Shown: positions 42,842 to 51,318 of the stretch, piece after piece
How positions within the stretch are numbered: the first letter of the stretch is position 1
How the letters are laid out: every line of letters starts with the position of its first letter
Assembly: GCA_963773195.1 (NCBI GenBank)
Contig: CAVZAE010000007.1
Location: 1 to 64,000, forward strand
Reading direction: 5' to 3'
Origin: CAIWHR01 sp963773195
Lineage (GTDB): Bacteria > Pseudomonadota > Gammaproteobacteria > Burkholderiales > Casimicrobiaceae
Length of the DNA stretch: 64,000 nt
The notes under the pieces: generated by a model
Told to the model about the DNA's origin: nothing
Seen by the model: only the letters and a program-made list of their open reading frames with translations
Databases searched by the model: none
Program-made: the position numbers and the translations under genes

Positions 42842-44752
42842 TCAACAACGCATCGCGACCTCCTCGCGGAGGCGCGCCAGCAAGTCATCCACGGGCATCG
42901 ACCCGAGATCCTCGCCGCCGCGGGTGCGCACGGCCACCGTCAGAGCCTGCATCTCTTTGTCGCCCACAATCAACTGGTAGGGCAACTTCTGCAGGCTATG
43001 TTCTCGAATTTTATAGGTTATTTTCTCGTTGCGCAAATCGGCCGCCACCCGGAAGCCGGCCTCCCTGAGGCGGGCCTCGACCTCGCGCGCATAGGGGACC
43101 TGCCGGTCGGTGATAGTCAGCACAACGGCCTGGATCGGGGCCAGCCACAGGGGCAGGGCGCCCGCATAGTGCTCGACCAGGATCCCGATGAAACGTTCAA
43201 GGGAGCCCACGATGGCCCGGTGCAGCATGACCGGGGTCTTGCGGGTGTTGTCCTCGTCAACGTATTCGGCGTGGAGCCGCCCCGGCATCTGGAAGTCGAC
43301 CTGCATGGTGCCGCACTGCCACGAGCGGCCGATCGAATCCTTGAGGTGGTATTCGATCTTGGGGCCATAGAACGCCCCCTCGCCGGGAAGTTCGGTCCAT
43401 TCCGGAGTCCCGCCCGCGCGGAGGCCATCGCGCAACGCGCCTTCGGCGCGATCCCAATCCTCGTCGTTGCCGAGGCGCGGGGTCGGACGCAACGCGATCT
43501 TGACCACGACGTCATCGAATCCGAAGTCGCGGTACACCTTCATCGCGAGCTGGTGAAAGGCCACGACTTCGGCCTGGATCTGCTCCGGCTTGCAGAAGAT
43601 GTGGCCATCGTCCTGCGTGAAGGCGCGCACACGCATGATGCCGTGCAGCGCGCCGGACGGCTCGTTACGGTGGCAGGCTCCGAACTCGCCGTACCTGAGC
43701 GGCAGGTCGCGGTAGCTGCGCAGGTCGGAATTGAAGATGAGGATGTGGCCCGGACAGTTCATCGGCTTGACCGCGAAGTCGTGCTTCTCCGACTCGGTCG
43801 TGAACATGTTGTCCTTGAAGTTCTGCCAGTGCCCGGACCGCTCCCACAGCGAGCGGTCGAGGATTTGCGGCGCGCGCACTTCCTGGTAGCCGTTATCGCG
43901 ATAGACGCGGCGCATGTACTGCTCGACCTCCTGCCAGATCGCCCAGCCCTTCGGATGCCAGAACACCATCCCGGGCGCCTCCTCCTGCACGTGAAAGAGG
44001 TCGAGGTGCCGACCGAGTTTCCGGTGGTCGCGCTTCTCCGCTTCCTCGAGGCGGTGCAGGTACGCGTCCTGGTCTTCCTTCTTCGCCCAGGCGGTCCCGT
44101 AGATGCGTTGGAGCATCTCGTTCCTCGAGTCGCCGCGCCAGTACGCGCCGGCGAGCTTCATCAGCTTGAACACGCGGAGCTTGCCGGTCGATGCCACATG
44201 CGGCCCCCGGCAGAGATCGGTGAACTTGCCCTCGGTGTAGAGCGAAATGGGCTCGTTCGCGGGGATTGCGGCGATGATCTCGGCCTTGTAGTGCTCGCCG
44301 ATGCCGCTGAAGTACGCAACGGCATCGTCGCGCGGCATCAGCTTGCGGGTGACGGGCTCGTCCTTCTTCGCGAGCTCGGCCATCTTGGCTTCGATCGCCG
44401 CCAGATCGTCGGGGGTGAAGGGTCGCTTGAACGAGAAATCGTAGTAGAAGCCGTCCTCGATCACCGGGCCGATGGTGACCTGCGCGTCGGGGAAGAGCTC
44501 CTTGACCGCGTAGGCGAGCAGGTGCGCGGTCGAGTGCCGGAGCACTTCGAGTCCCGCGGGATCCTTGTCGGTGACGATCGCGACATCGGCATCGCTATCG
44601 ATCGGGTGCGAGGTGTCGACGAGCTTCCCGTCGACGCGGCCGGCCAGCGCGGCCTTGGCGAGGCCGGGTCCGATCGCGGACGCGACCTGGGCTACGGTGA
44701 CCGGCGCCGGAAACTCCTTCACGGCACCGTCGGGCAAGCGAATCTTGGGCAT
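42842..44752 (-). CDS. thrS: Threonine--tRNA ligase
   Basis: A 636-residue class II synthetase starting MPKIRLPDGAVKEF. It has the TGS domain, the editing domain with HSTAHLLAYAV and HPIDSDADVAI, class II motifs (motif 2 RNEPSGALHGIMRVRAFTQD; motif 3 near VGSLERFIGILVEHY) and the anticodon-binding C-domain. An upstream in-frame extension was rejected because it covers the leader hairpin. infC begins 51 bp after its stop codon. Confidence 0.97.
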   Translation of the reverse strand: MPKIRLPDGAVKEFPAPVTVAQVASAIGPGLAKAALAGRVDGKLVDTSHPIDSDADVAIVTDKDPAGLEVLRHSTAHLLAYAVKELFPDAQVTIGPVIEDGFYYDFSFKRPFTPDDLAAIEAKMAELAKKDEPVTRKLMPRDDAVAYFSGIGEHYKAEIIAAIPANEPISLYTEGKFTDLCRGPHVASTGKLRVFKLMKLAGAYWRGDSRNEMLQRIYGTAWAKKEDQDAYLHRLEEAEKRDHRKLGRHLDLFHVQEEAPGMVFWHPKGWAIWQEVEQYMRRVYRDNGYQEVRAPQILDRSLWERSGHWQNFKDNMFTTESEKHDFAVKPMNCPGHILIFNSDLRSYRDLPLRYGEFGACHRNEPSGALHGIMRVRAFTQDDGHIFCKPEQIQAEVVAFHQLAMKVYRDFGFDDVVVKIALRPTPRLGNDEDWDRAEGALRDGLRAGGTPEWTELPGEGAFYGPKIEYHLKDSIGRSWQCGTMQVDFQMPGRLHAEYVDEDNTRKTPVMLHRAIVGSLERFIGILVEHYAGALPLWLAPIQAVVLTITDRQVPYAREVEARLREAGFRVAADLRNEKITYKIREHSLQKLPYQLIVGDKEMQALTVAVRTRGGEDLGSMPVDDLLARLREEVAMRC

Positions 44753-44768
44753 GGCGGACTCCTGAAAC

Positions 44769-44797
44769 AAAAAAGTGCGGACGAGCCGCACTTTTTC
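44769..44797 (-). terminator. Terminator/attenuator hairpin in the thrS leader
   Basis: On the minus strand AAAAAGTGCGG and CCGCACTTTTTT form a perfect stem with loop CTCGT, followed by a T-run, ending 17 bp before the thrS start. It could end the tRNA-Val transcript or regulate thrS. The loop contains CGU, the anticodon of a Thr tRNA, recalling the operator of E. coli thrS, but this could be coincidence. Confidence 0.7.
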
Positions 44798-44901
44798 GTG
44801 AGATCCACGACGTGCGCGCTCGCGTTTCCTAGCGGAAGTCCCCACGCGTTCGCGGTGTCATAACCATGCCTTTCTGCCGTGCGTCCAAGCGTTCGGTCGG
44901 A

Positions 44902-44977
44902 TGGTAGGCGCGATTGGACTCGAACCAACGACCCCCACCATGTCAAGGTGGTGCTCTAACCAGCTGAGCTACGCGCC
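44902..44977 (-). tRNA. tRNA-Val (GAC anticodon)
   Basis: Minus-strand cloverleaf: acceptor GGCGCGT/GCGCGCC-type pairing with discriminator A and encoded CCA, D-arm GCTCAGCTGGTTAGAGC, anticodon stem CCACC/GGTGG around TTGACAT, T-arm with GTTCGAGTC. It lies between its promoter and the thrS leader. Confidence 0.95.
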
Positions 44978-44992
44978 TCCGTCGAACCGCAA

Positions 44993-45021
44993 ATTTTATC
45001 CGATGGGGGAGGGGCCAGCAA
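44993..45021 (-). promoter_or_regulatory. Promoter of tRNA-Val (and possibly thrS)
   Basis: On the minus strand TTGCTG and TAAAAT are separated by 17 bp, and the -10 ends about 16 bp before the tRNA 5' end. Confidence 0.55.
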
Positions 45022-45022
45022 G

Positions 45023-45787
45023 TCAGCGCCCGAGGAACAGCCACAGCGCGCCCATCAGCAGCGGCTGGTGGATCATGTAGACGATGAGGCTGTGGCGGCC
45101 GAGGAAGGCAAGCCAGCGTGGCGCGCGCCCGAGTGGCGCCAGCGGACCGAACGCGGCGCGACCGAGCGCATGGCCTACGGCGATACCGATGAAGACGACA
45201 CCGGCCCACGGAAAGAGCGGAACGTAGTCCTCGGTGGCGGGCTTGTGCGTCGTGAATCCCACCCACGACCACACGCGTGCATCGAACAGCGGGTGGCTCC
45301 ACGCGAATGCGGCCAGGATAACCGCAAGGCCGAGCGCGAGCGCAAGCGCGGGCCGGCGGATGAGCGGCCACGCAATGACCGAAGCAACCGCGATGCAGTG
45401 GAGGATCCCGAACGTGATGAACGTCTGCGGGAACACGATCCAGCTCCCGACGCTTGCCGCGAGCGCGCAGCCGGCAATGATTCCCACGCGCTTCCAGAAG
45501 TGCGATGGAGGTGCCCCGCTCCGGTCGGCCAGCACCAGGCTGACTCCGACGAGCAGCAGGAACGAGGTCACGATCAGCGCGCGAAAGGCGAGCCAGAACG
45601 GATCGTGCTCGAAATCGGCGGCGATGACCCGGTAGAAGCGCAGGTCGAACGCGAAGTGATAGACGAACATCAGGCATAGCGCCAAGCCCCGCAGCGCGTC
45701 GATGCCACCGATACGTCCGCGCGTTGCGGGCGACGCCGCGCCCTCGGGTCGGCCCGGCGGGCGCGAAGGCGGCCCGACGGCGCTCAT
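45023..45787 (-). CDS. DUF1624 membrane acyltransferase-like protein
   Basis: A 254-residue protein with seven or eight predicted helices. RIGGIDALRGLALCLMFVYH at the N-terminus is the signature of DUF1624/heparan-alpha-glucosaminide acetyltransferase-like proteins. The ATG at 45787 overlaps the gspN stop by ATGA, so it is translationally coupled to the secretion operon. Its substrate is unknown and a link to secretion is not established. Confidence 0.85.
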   Translation of the reverse strand: MSAVGPPSRPPGRPEGAASPATRGRIGGIDALRGLALCLMFVYHFAFDLRFYRVIAADFEHDPFWLAFRALIVTSFLLLVGVSLVLADRSGAPPSHFWKRVGIIAGCALAASVGSWIVFPQTFITFGILHCIAVASVIAWPLIRRPALALALGLAVILAAFAWSHPLFDARVWSWVGFTTHKPATEDYVPLFPWAGVVFIGIAVGHALGRAAFGPLAPLGRAPRWLAFLGRHSLIVYMIHQPLLMGALWLFLGR

Positions 45788-46530
45788 CGCGCGCCAATCC
45801 GGAAATCGACGTTCCAGCCGCTGCCGTCCGGCCTTGCGGAGACCGCGAGCGAGCGCGTCGGCGCCGGATCGCCGGAGCGCGGGGTCATCGTCAGCGTTGT
45901 TTCCGGCATCCCCGTTGCGCGCACTGAGACGGTGCCGCGGACGTCGAAATCGCCCCCCTCGTTCGTCACCGGCCCCGTCAGCCGATCGCCCGCGGCGGTG
46001 AGGTTCGCGGTGACGTTGCCCAGGCGAATCCCGGCATCGTTGGCGATCGCGAACTGCGCATCGTTCCAGTCGAGGCGTGCACCACCGGCAAGCGATGTCC
46101 GCGTCCACTCGAGCGCAGGTGACGCGACGCGCACGATGCCGGAGAGCTTCACGCCCGCTCGCGCCGACAATGCGGTTAGGAGCTCGGCGGGCAGCGCCGC
46201 GTCGAGGGCGCGCACGGCAATAGCGCCCGAACTTGCGACGATGTCGGCTCGCGGAGCGCTGCCCGGAGGCGCCGGCGGGACCAGCGTAACGTGCGCTTCG
46301 CCCTTGAGCAGGGGCAGCGGGTCGAGGTGCCAGGCGAGCGGTATGCGCGCGGCGGCGCTTATGCCGAGAATCCCGCGGCCGTTCCACACCGTGCCTTCGG
46401 CTTCAGCAAGCGAGAGAATGCCGCGGCTCGCGTCCTGGAGCAGCGGATTGACGAGCGTGGCGGGCGCGAGCGCCGCGGCCGCCGCGAGCAGAACGGCCAC
46501 GCAGGCGACGAGGACGAGCGCACGGAACAT
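45784..46530 (-). CDS. gspN: Type II secretion system protein N
   Basis: A 248-residue inner-membrane protein. One N-terminal helix (ALVLVACVAVLLAAAAALAP) is followed by a periplasmic beta-rich domain with EAEGTVWNGRGIL, the usual GspN signature. It is an accessory part of the T2SS inner-membrane platform, found mainly in beta- and some gammaproteobacteria. It starts 16 bp after gspM. Confidence 0.85.
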   Translation of the reverse strand: MFRALVLVACVAVLLAAAAALAPATLVNPLLQDASRGILSLAEAEGTVWNGRGILGISAAARIPLAWHLDPLPLLKGEAHVTLVPPAPPGSAPRADIVASSGAIAVRALDAALPAELLTALSARAGVKLSGIVRVASPALEWTRTSLAGGARLDWNDAQFAIANDAGIRLGNVTANLTAAGDRLTGPVTNEGGDFDVRGTVSVRATGMPETTLTMTPRSGDPAPTRSLAVSARPDGSGWNVDFRIGAR

Positions 46531-46546
46531 CGCGCGATGGAGCCGC

Positions 46547-47053
46547 TCAGCGGGCCAGCACCAGCTCGGCGCGCACGACGCCGGGTTCGACGCGCGCGGC
46601 GATCGTCGCCTCGATGACACGCAGCCGGGCCTCCCGCTGCAGGGCTTCGAGCGTCGCGACGAGCGCATCGAACTCGATCGCGCCGAAGGCGACACTCACG
46701 CGGCCGTCCTTCCATTCCTGCTGCGTGAGCGCAGCGCGCACGTTCTGCTGCGTGAGGACGCGCTCGAAGTCCGCGTGCGGATCGGCGGAGGCGGGCGGTG
46801 CCGCGCCTCGCGCAAGTCCCGCGATTTCATCGGCCGTTTGCCGCGCTTCGACCAGCGCCGCACCGTCGCGCGCATTCGCGACGCGCAGCGCGGCGATGTC
46901 GCGCGTGAGCGGTTGCCAGAGCGCGAGCCACGCAATAGCGGCAATAGCGAGCAGCACGACCGTACCGACGCCCCAGCGTTCGGCGGGCGACTTGGTCGAC
47001 CACCAGCGGGCGAGCGGCGCGGGAGCCCGAAGCAGTGCGGGCGCGCTTGCCAT
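46547..47053 (-). CDS. gspM: Type II secretion system protein M
   Basis: A 168-residue bitopic protein. The helix (VGTVVLLAIAAIAWLALWQP) follows a short cytosolic segment with W-W-S-T-K-S-P-A-E-R-W, and the periplasmic ferredoxin-like domain contains VSVAFGAIEFDALVATLEAL. GspM partners GspL in the platform. Its start overlaps the gspL stop by one base. Confidence 0.88.
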   Translation of the reverse strand: MASAPALLRAPAPLARWWSTKSPAERWGVGTVVLLAIAAIAWLALWQPLTRDIAALRVANARDGAALVEARQTADEIAGLARGAAPPASADPHADFERVLTQQNVRAALTQQEWKDGRVSVAFGAIEFDALVATLEALQREARLRVIEATIAARVEPGVVRAELVLAR

Positions 47054-48276
47054 CAGAGGGCGCCCAAGCGAACGCGCACGCCCGAGGAGGTCGCCGCGAG
47101 AAGCGCGGGGACGCCCGATTGCCGGAGTTGGGCATCGAGCGCGGCCACGGCGTCGGCATTGTTGAGACTGAGATCGAGCGTCCAGTGGGCGTCGCGATAC
47201 GTTGCGGTCTTCACCGCGCCCGGCGGCAGCGCGCGCAGCGCGGGCGCCGCGCGAGCCAGCAGCGGAAGCGCATCATCGGGGGCCGCGAGGCCATGCTCGT
47301 GGCGGAGTTGCGCGTAGCGGCGCGCGACCTCCGCTTTCGCCGTCGCCGGGGTGGCCGCGGCGTCGGACGCGATGCCTGCGCTGGTCGCGACGGCGCTCCA
47401 CGCCCGCGCATTGCGCCATGCGTCGACGCGCAGCCAGCCCCATTCACCGACGGTCGCCACGACATGCAATCCAAGCGCAGCGACGGCGAGCGCGAGCGCC
47501 GGCGCGAACAGGCGCACGCGTGCTCCCGCGGCCGGCGGCGGTGCAAGCGCAAAATCGCCTTGCAAGAGATCGACTGCGTCAGCGAACGCGGACGCTGGAG
47601 CCGCGGTCCAGCGCCACGCGGCGCCGCGAACGAACGCAATGCCCGCTTCGTGCTGCCAGCGACCGAGATCAGTGTCCGCAGCGTCGAACTCGACGCGGAT
47701 CTCCTGCGGTTGCGTGTTGTCGCGGCGCGCCTGCGCAAGCCCGAGCGCGAGTTCGGGAGGCAGTCCGCTCCCCGCATTCGCGACCGACACCGGAAACGCG
47801 CTGCCGTCGCTGCGACGGACGAAGCCGTCGCTGTCGTTCGGCGCCGCGGCGCACCAGCGCCAGCCGCGATAGGGCGGCGCGAGATCGGGTTCAGCGATGA
47901 TTCGCGCAGCGCGCAGCGTGGACGAGCTGCGCACCCCTGCGACGATGGAGCGCGCCGCGATGATCACGCGAACACGGCCGTCGGCCGCCTGGCGCGAAAC
48001 GGCGAGATGCTGCGCTTCCTTCGGTCCCGCGAGCTGATCGTCGACGGCGAATCCAGCCGCGGCCGCCACGCGGGCCGGCGCGAGCGGCGGCAGCGCGACG
48101 GAGGCGATGCGGACCTGCGAGGCTGCGAGCACCGCTTCGACGCGATCCGCGGCCGGCCACTCCGAGGCGACGCCGCGTCCAGTGCGTACGCATGCCCCCG
48201 CGGCATCGAACAGTCCCCATGCCAGCGCCTCGTTGGCTGCAAACGGTGCGCCAAGAAGCACCCGCAGGATCGTCAT
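47053..48276 (-). CDS. gspL: Type II secretion system protein L
   Basis: A 407-residue protein with an actin-like cytosolic domain (residues 1-240), a membrane helix near residue 262 (VRLFAPALALAVAALGLHVV) and a periplasmic ferredoxin-like domain. GspL links the GspE ATPase to the platform. The start ATG is 159 bp downstream of the gspK stop, and the gap contains a dispersed repeat. Confidence 0.88.
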   Translation of the reverse strand: MTILRVLLGAPFAANEALAWGLFDAAGACVRTGRGVASEWPAADRVEAVLAASQVRIASVALPPLAPARVAAAAGFAVDDQLAGPKEAQHLAVSRQAADGRVRVIIAARSIVAGVRSSSTLRAARIIAEPDLAPPYRGWRWCAAAPNDSDGFVRRSDGSAFPVSVANAGSGLPPELALGLAQARRDNTQPQEIRVEFDAADTDLGRWQHEAGIAFVRGAAWRWTAAPASAFADAVDLLQGDFALAPPPAAGARVRLFAPALALAVAALGLHVVATVGEWGWLRVDAWRNARAWSAVATSAGIASDAAATPATAKAEVARRYAQLRHEHGLAAPDDALPLLARAAPALRALPPGAVKTATYRDAHWTLDLSLNNADAVAALDAQLRQSGVPALLAATSSGVRVRLGAL

Positions 48277-48314
48277 GCGTTGAAAACCCTCGAACTCATG
48301 GGGACAGTGTACAA

Positions 48315-48440
48315 GACCGTCGTTCGCGCCCTCCGCACTGCTTCTGAACTGCGTCTTGGCCGTTGGGTCGGGCGCCTCGATCGCTCGGCGACGCGCCCTT
48401 CGGGCCTTCGCTCGGCTTCGCCTCGCGCGCCTCGCTCACT
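48315..48440 (-). repeat. Dispersed intergenic repeat, copy A
   Basis: Read on the minus strand from the gspK stop, it holds GAGTGAGCGAGGC, then a 28-base core (starting AAGGCCCGAAGGGCGCGTCG and ending CCGAGCGA), GCGCCCGACC and, near the far end, CAGTGCGGAGGGCGCG. The same blocks in the same order and spacing occur at 60258-60390. It lies between gspK and gspL inside the operon. It is not coding: the open frame across it is out of context. Confidence 0.85.
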
Positions 48441-49362
48441 CGACGGTCTGCCACACGATCTCGGGCCACTCGCCGCTGCGCCGGTGCAGCAATGCGCGAG
48501 CGCGCGCGACCGTCGAGCCTTGGCGCGCTGTGATCGTGACGTAGAAATAGTCGCTCTTGATGGAGAGCGAGTCGTCGGCGGCAACGCTCGCAGGCGCTGG
48601 CAGACGCGCGCGGAACTCGGCCAGCGTCGAGAACGGCTTCTGCGCGCGCGAGGCGAGGAGCTGCGCCAGCCCGTCGCCGGTGAGCTTGTCGACGATCGTG
48701 GCGAGCACCTCCGGCGGCGCCGTGTTGATGTTGACCGGAGTGTCGGGCGGCAGCGCCGTCAGGAATGGGGCCACGGCCGCGAGCGACGCCGGCGCCACGC
48801 CCTTGACCTCGAAGAGCTCGGCAACCCGCTGTACGGGCGAGTTGGCCGTGAGGCCGCCGCGCGGTCGCCCTGCATAGTACGCGTCCTCGGCACCGCCTTC
48901 GCGCGCGATCTTGTCGCTGTCGATCCAGTCGGCAATCGCATCGATCGCCGCCGACGGGCCGCCGCGTTGGGCGAAGAGGCGGGCGATGCGCGCACGCTGC
49001 AAGTCGGCGACTGCGCTCGTGGTGCCGAGTGCGTTGACGTTGAGCCTTGCCTGCGCATCGACGATCGATCCGCTGACCTCGCCGTTGTCGAGCGGGATCG
49101 GCGGCAGTGCGACAGCCCACGGCTCGCCCAGGTGGTCGATCGCCGAGCGTCGCGCGTCGTCGTACAGGATCTGCCGGCCCCATTGGATGCCGGCGACCGC
49201 AAGCGCCTGAGCCTGCACCTGATCGCGGCGATGCTCCACGGTACGACCCCAGCGCTGCTGATCGGCGAACACCGTGGCGGCCACTGCGGCCGCGAGCGCT
49301 GCCATGAGCATCGCGAGCACGATGGCCGCGCCTTTAGTCCGGGACCGAGTGCGCCGTCTCAT
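48436..49362 (-). CDS. gspK: Type II secretion system minor pseudopilin K
   Basis: A 308-residue minor pseudopilin. The N-terminal prepilin-like segment (KGAAIVLAMLMAALAAAVAA) and the two-subdomain periplasmic region with LNVNALG and VNINTAPPEVLATI are diagnostic of GspK. With GspI and GspJ it forms the tip of the pseudopilus. It overlaps gspJ by 4 bp. Confidence 0.93.
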   Translation of the reverse strand: MRRRTRSRTKGAAIVLAMLMAALAAAVAATVFADQQRWGRTVEHRRDQVQAQALAVAGIQWGRQILYDDARRSAIDHLGEPWAVALPPIPLDNGEVSGSIVDAQARLNVNALGTTSAVADLQRARIARLFAQRGGPSAAIDAIADWIDSDKIAREGGAEDAYYAGRPRGGLTANSPVQRVAELFEVKGVAPASLAAVAPFLTALPPDTPVNINTAPPEVLATIVDKLTGDGLAQLLASRAQKPFSTLAEFRARLPAPASVAADDSLSIKSDYFYVTITARQGSTVARARALLHRRSGEWPEIVWQTVE

Positions 49363-49949
49363 CGCAGCGTGATCCAGCGCTCGACGGTCGCGCCGTCGTC
49401 CAGCGTGAGCACGATACGCACGGCCCGTGGCACTGCGGACTCGCCGAACAGAGGCCAGCGATCATGCCAGCCGCCCCTGCCATCGAGGTAGCCGATGTCG
49501 AACCTGGCGATGCCGTCTGCGAGTGCGTATGCGATCGGCGCGACGTCCGCCGGCATGTCGAAGCGAGGCCAGTACAGCACCTCGACGGCACCGTTCCGCA
49601 GTCGATAGCCGATGCGCTGACCCGCGCTTCCCGGTTCGAGCACGAACTCGGGACCGGCCCGCGAGAGGCGAAACTCCGCGTTGCCCATGGCATCCGTACC
49701 GGCCGACCAGGCGGGTTCGGTGGAGCCGCCGACCCGCACCTCGCGCGGCTGCACCGCGCGCATGTCGGACTCGAGGCGGGCAAAGAGCGAATCGAGGCCA
49801 CGCCAGCGATCGGACTCGGTCGCCAGCCGGGCCTCGGTGTCCGTCAGCGACGACACGGCGCGATAACCCAGGATCGCGACCAGTGCGAGGATCGCGAGCG
49901 CGATCAAGAGCTCGATCAGCGTGAAGCCCTGGCGGGTGACGGGTGTCAT
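49359..49949 (-). CDS. gspJ: Type II secretion system minor pseudopilin J
   Basis: A 196-residue pseudopilin with the type IV prepilin signature RQGFTLIELLIALAILALVA, cleaved after Gly, and ends with a typical GspJ strand (VPRAVRIVLTLDDG). It overlaps gspI by 4 bp. Confidence 0.93.
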   Translation of the reverse strand: MTPVTRQGFTLIELLIALAILALVAILGYRAVSSLTDTEARLATESDRWRGLDSLFARLESDMRAVQPREVRVGGSTEPAWSAGTDAMGNAEFRLSRAGPEFVLEPGSAGQRIGYRLRNGAVEVLYWPRFDMPADVAPIAYALADGIARFDIGYLDGRGGWHDRWPLFGESAVPRAVRIVLTLDDGATVERWITLR

Positions 49950-50362
49950 CGCTGCGGTGGCGTCCCGATATAGCCCGCGATACGCGCCAGCGCGTAGTCA
50001 GGCACGTCCGGATCTGCGACGGTGATCTCGATCTTGCGGAACGACGGGTTCGGCGTGCCGGTGACGTTCTCGTGCCACGCGAAATGCATGTTCGCCTGCA
50101 TTGCATCGCCGTCGCGCGGGCCGATCGGAGGCCATGGCACGGCCGCCTGCGCCGCGGCAAGGCGGTTCTGCGCGACCCAGAGCGCGAGCGTGCGTTGCTT
50201 CAGGAGTGTCGCGCCGTCGGTCGCCTGCGCGACCGCGCGCATGCCGGCTGCGAGCGCGACCGCGAGGATCGCAAGCGCGACCAGGATCTCGACTAGCGTG
50301 AATCCGCGATCGCCGCGATGTGCACGCGGTTCAGCGGATCGGCAGCGACTTCGAGCGACCAT
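49946..50362 (-). CDS. gspI: Type II secretion system minor pseudopilin I
   Basis: A 138-residue pseudopilin with the prepilin segment GDRGFTLVEILVALAILAVA. The only start in frame (ATG 50362) gives a 20-residue leader and overlaps gspH by 70 bp, unusually far, so either the overlap is real or a non-standard start nearer the cleavage site is used. The C-terminal FRKIEITV strand is typical. Confidence 0.88.
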   Translation of the reverse strand: MVARSRCRSAEPRAHRGDRGFTLVEILVALAILAVALAAGMRAVAQATDGATLLKQRTLALWVAQNRLAAAQAAVPWPPIGPRDGDAMQANMHFAWHENVTGTPNPSFRKIEITVADPDVPDYALARIAGYIGTPPQR

Positions 50363-50805
50363 GTGGAGGAGGTGACGACGAGCGCATAGGGTTCGTTGCG
50401 TCCGCTCGCCCGGAACGGGAGTATCACATCGGGCGGCACGGGTGCACCGGCGAACGCCACCGGCGTGACACTCACGCCGTCGGGCAGCACGCGCGGCGCG
50501 AGGACATCATCGTCGGCGACTGCGCTCCAGCGATCGTCGGGGCCGCGGCGCCAGAAACGATAGCTCGCGCCATCGGCCGAGACGCCGAGCGTCTCTGCAC
50601 GCCACTGCGCCGATGCGGCGGCATGCTCGAGCGCGCCCGCCAGGCGCTTTGCTTCGCGCTCTGCGGTCCGGTGCTCATCGCCGCCGATGTTGAGGACGAC
50701 GATTCCGGCGACGAGCCCGATGATCATGAGCACGACCAAAAGCTCGATCAGCGTGAATCCGAACACCCGCGCTCGCGTGCGCCGCGGAACCGGCGCGCGA
50801 ATCAC
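50293..50805 (-). CDS. gspH: Type II secretion system minor pseudopilin H
   Basis: A 170-residue pseudopilin starting at the GTG at 50805, which overlaps the gspG stop by GTGA. The leader MIRAPVPRRTRARVFG precedes FTLIELLVVLMIIGLVAGI. It is a minor pseudopilin between tip and shaft. Confidence 0.88.
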   Translation of the reverse strand: MIRAPVPRRTRARVFGFTLIELLVVLMIIGLVAGIVVLNIGGDEHRTAEREAKRLAGALEHAAASAQWRAETLGVSADGASYRFWRRGPDDRWSAVADDDVLAPRVLPDGVSVTPVAFAGAPVPPDVILPFRASGRNEPYALVVTSSTWSLEVAADPLNRVHIAAIADSR

Positions 50806-51245
50806 AGTGACCACGAGCCGATGTCGGCGTCGTTGCCGGTCCCGCCCGCCTGGCCGTCGGCGCCGAAGCTGTAGACGTCGATTTCGCCGCGCAGCCCCGG
50901 GCTCAAGTACTGGTAGGGCTGGCCCCACGGGTCCTTCGGCAGGCGGTCGAGATACCCGCCCGGCTTCCAGTTCGGGGGTACCGGCGGGCTTGTCGGCAGC
51001 GCGACCAGCGCGTTCAATCCCTGCTCCGTCGTGGGATAGCGCTGGTTGTCGAGGCGGTAGAGCTTCAACGCCTGCATGATCGTCGCGATGTCGCTCCTCG
51101 CCGCAATGACGCGCGCCTCGTCGGGCCGCTCGAGCACGCGCGGCACGACGAGCGCTGCCAGGATCCCCAGGATCACGATGACGACGAGGATCTCGATCAA
51201 CGTAAAGCCTGCGGATCGTGCGGGCAAACGTGAGCGCGGCAGCAT
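50802..51245 (-). CDS. gspG: Type II secretion system major pseudopilin G
   Basis: A 147-residue major pseudopilin. MLPRSRLPARSAG is cut before FTLIEILVVIVILGILAALV, and the C-terminal region has the calcium-loop and GspG landmarks YPTTEQGLNALV, DPWGQPYQYLSPG and DVYSFGADGQAGG. It is the first gene of the operon in the window. A palindromic GATTATAATC at 51251-51260 carries a TATAAT on both strands, a possible shared -10 for gspG and the divergent mltG. Confidence 0.95.
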   Translation of the reverse strand: MLPRSRLPARSAGFTLIEILVVIVILGILAALVVPRVLERPDEARVIAARSDIATIMQALKLYRLDNQRYPTTEQGLNALVALPTSPPVPPNWKPGGYLDRLPKDPWGQPYQYLSPGLRGEIDVYSFGADGQAGGTGNDADIGSWSL

Positions 51246-51318
51246 CGGGCGATTATAATCCGGAGGTTCGCGCGGACGTCGCCGTCGCGCGTCCCATCGT
51301 CGCCGGCCGTCTCCTCTC

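Noticed and set aside
44769..44880. A threonine leader peptide for thrS
   Set aside because: The short ORF has just two Thr codons, far fewer than genuine attenuator leaders; kept only as a remark.
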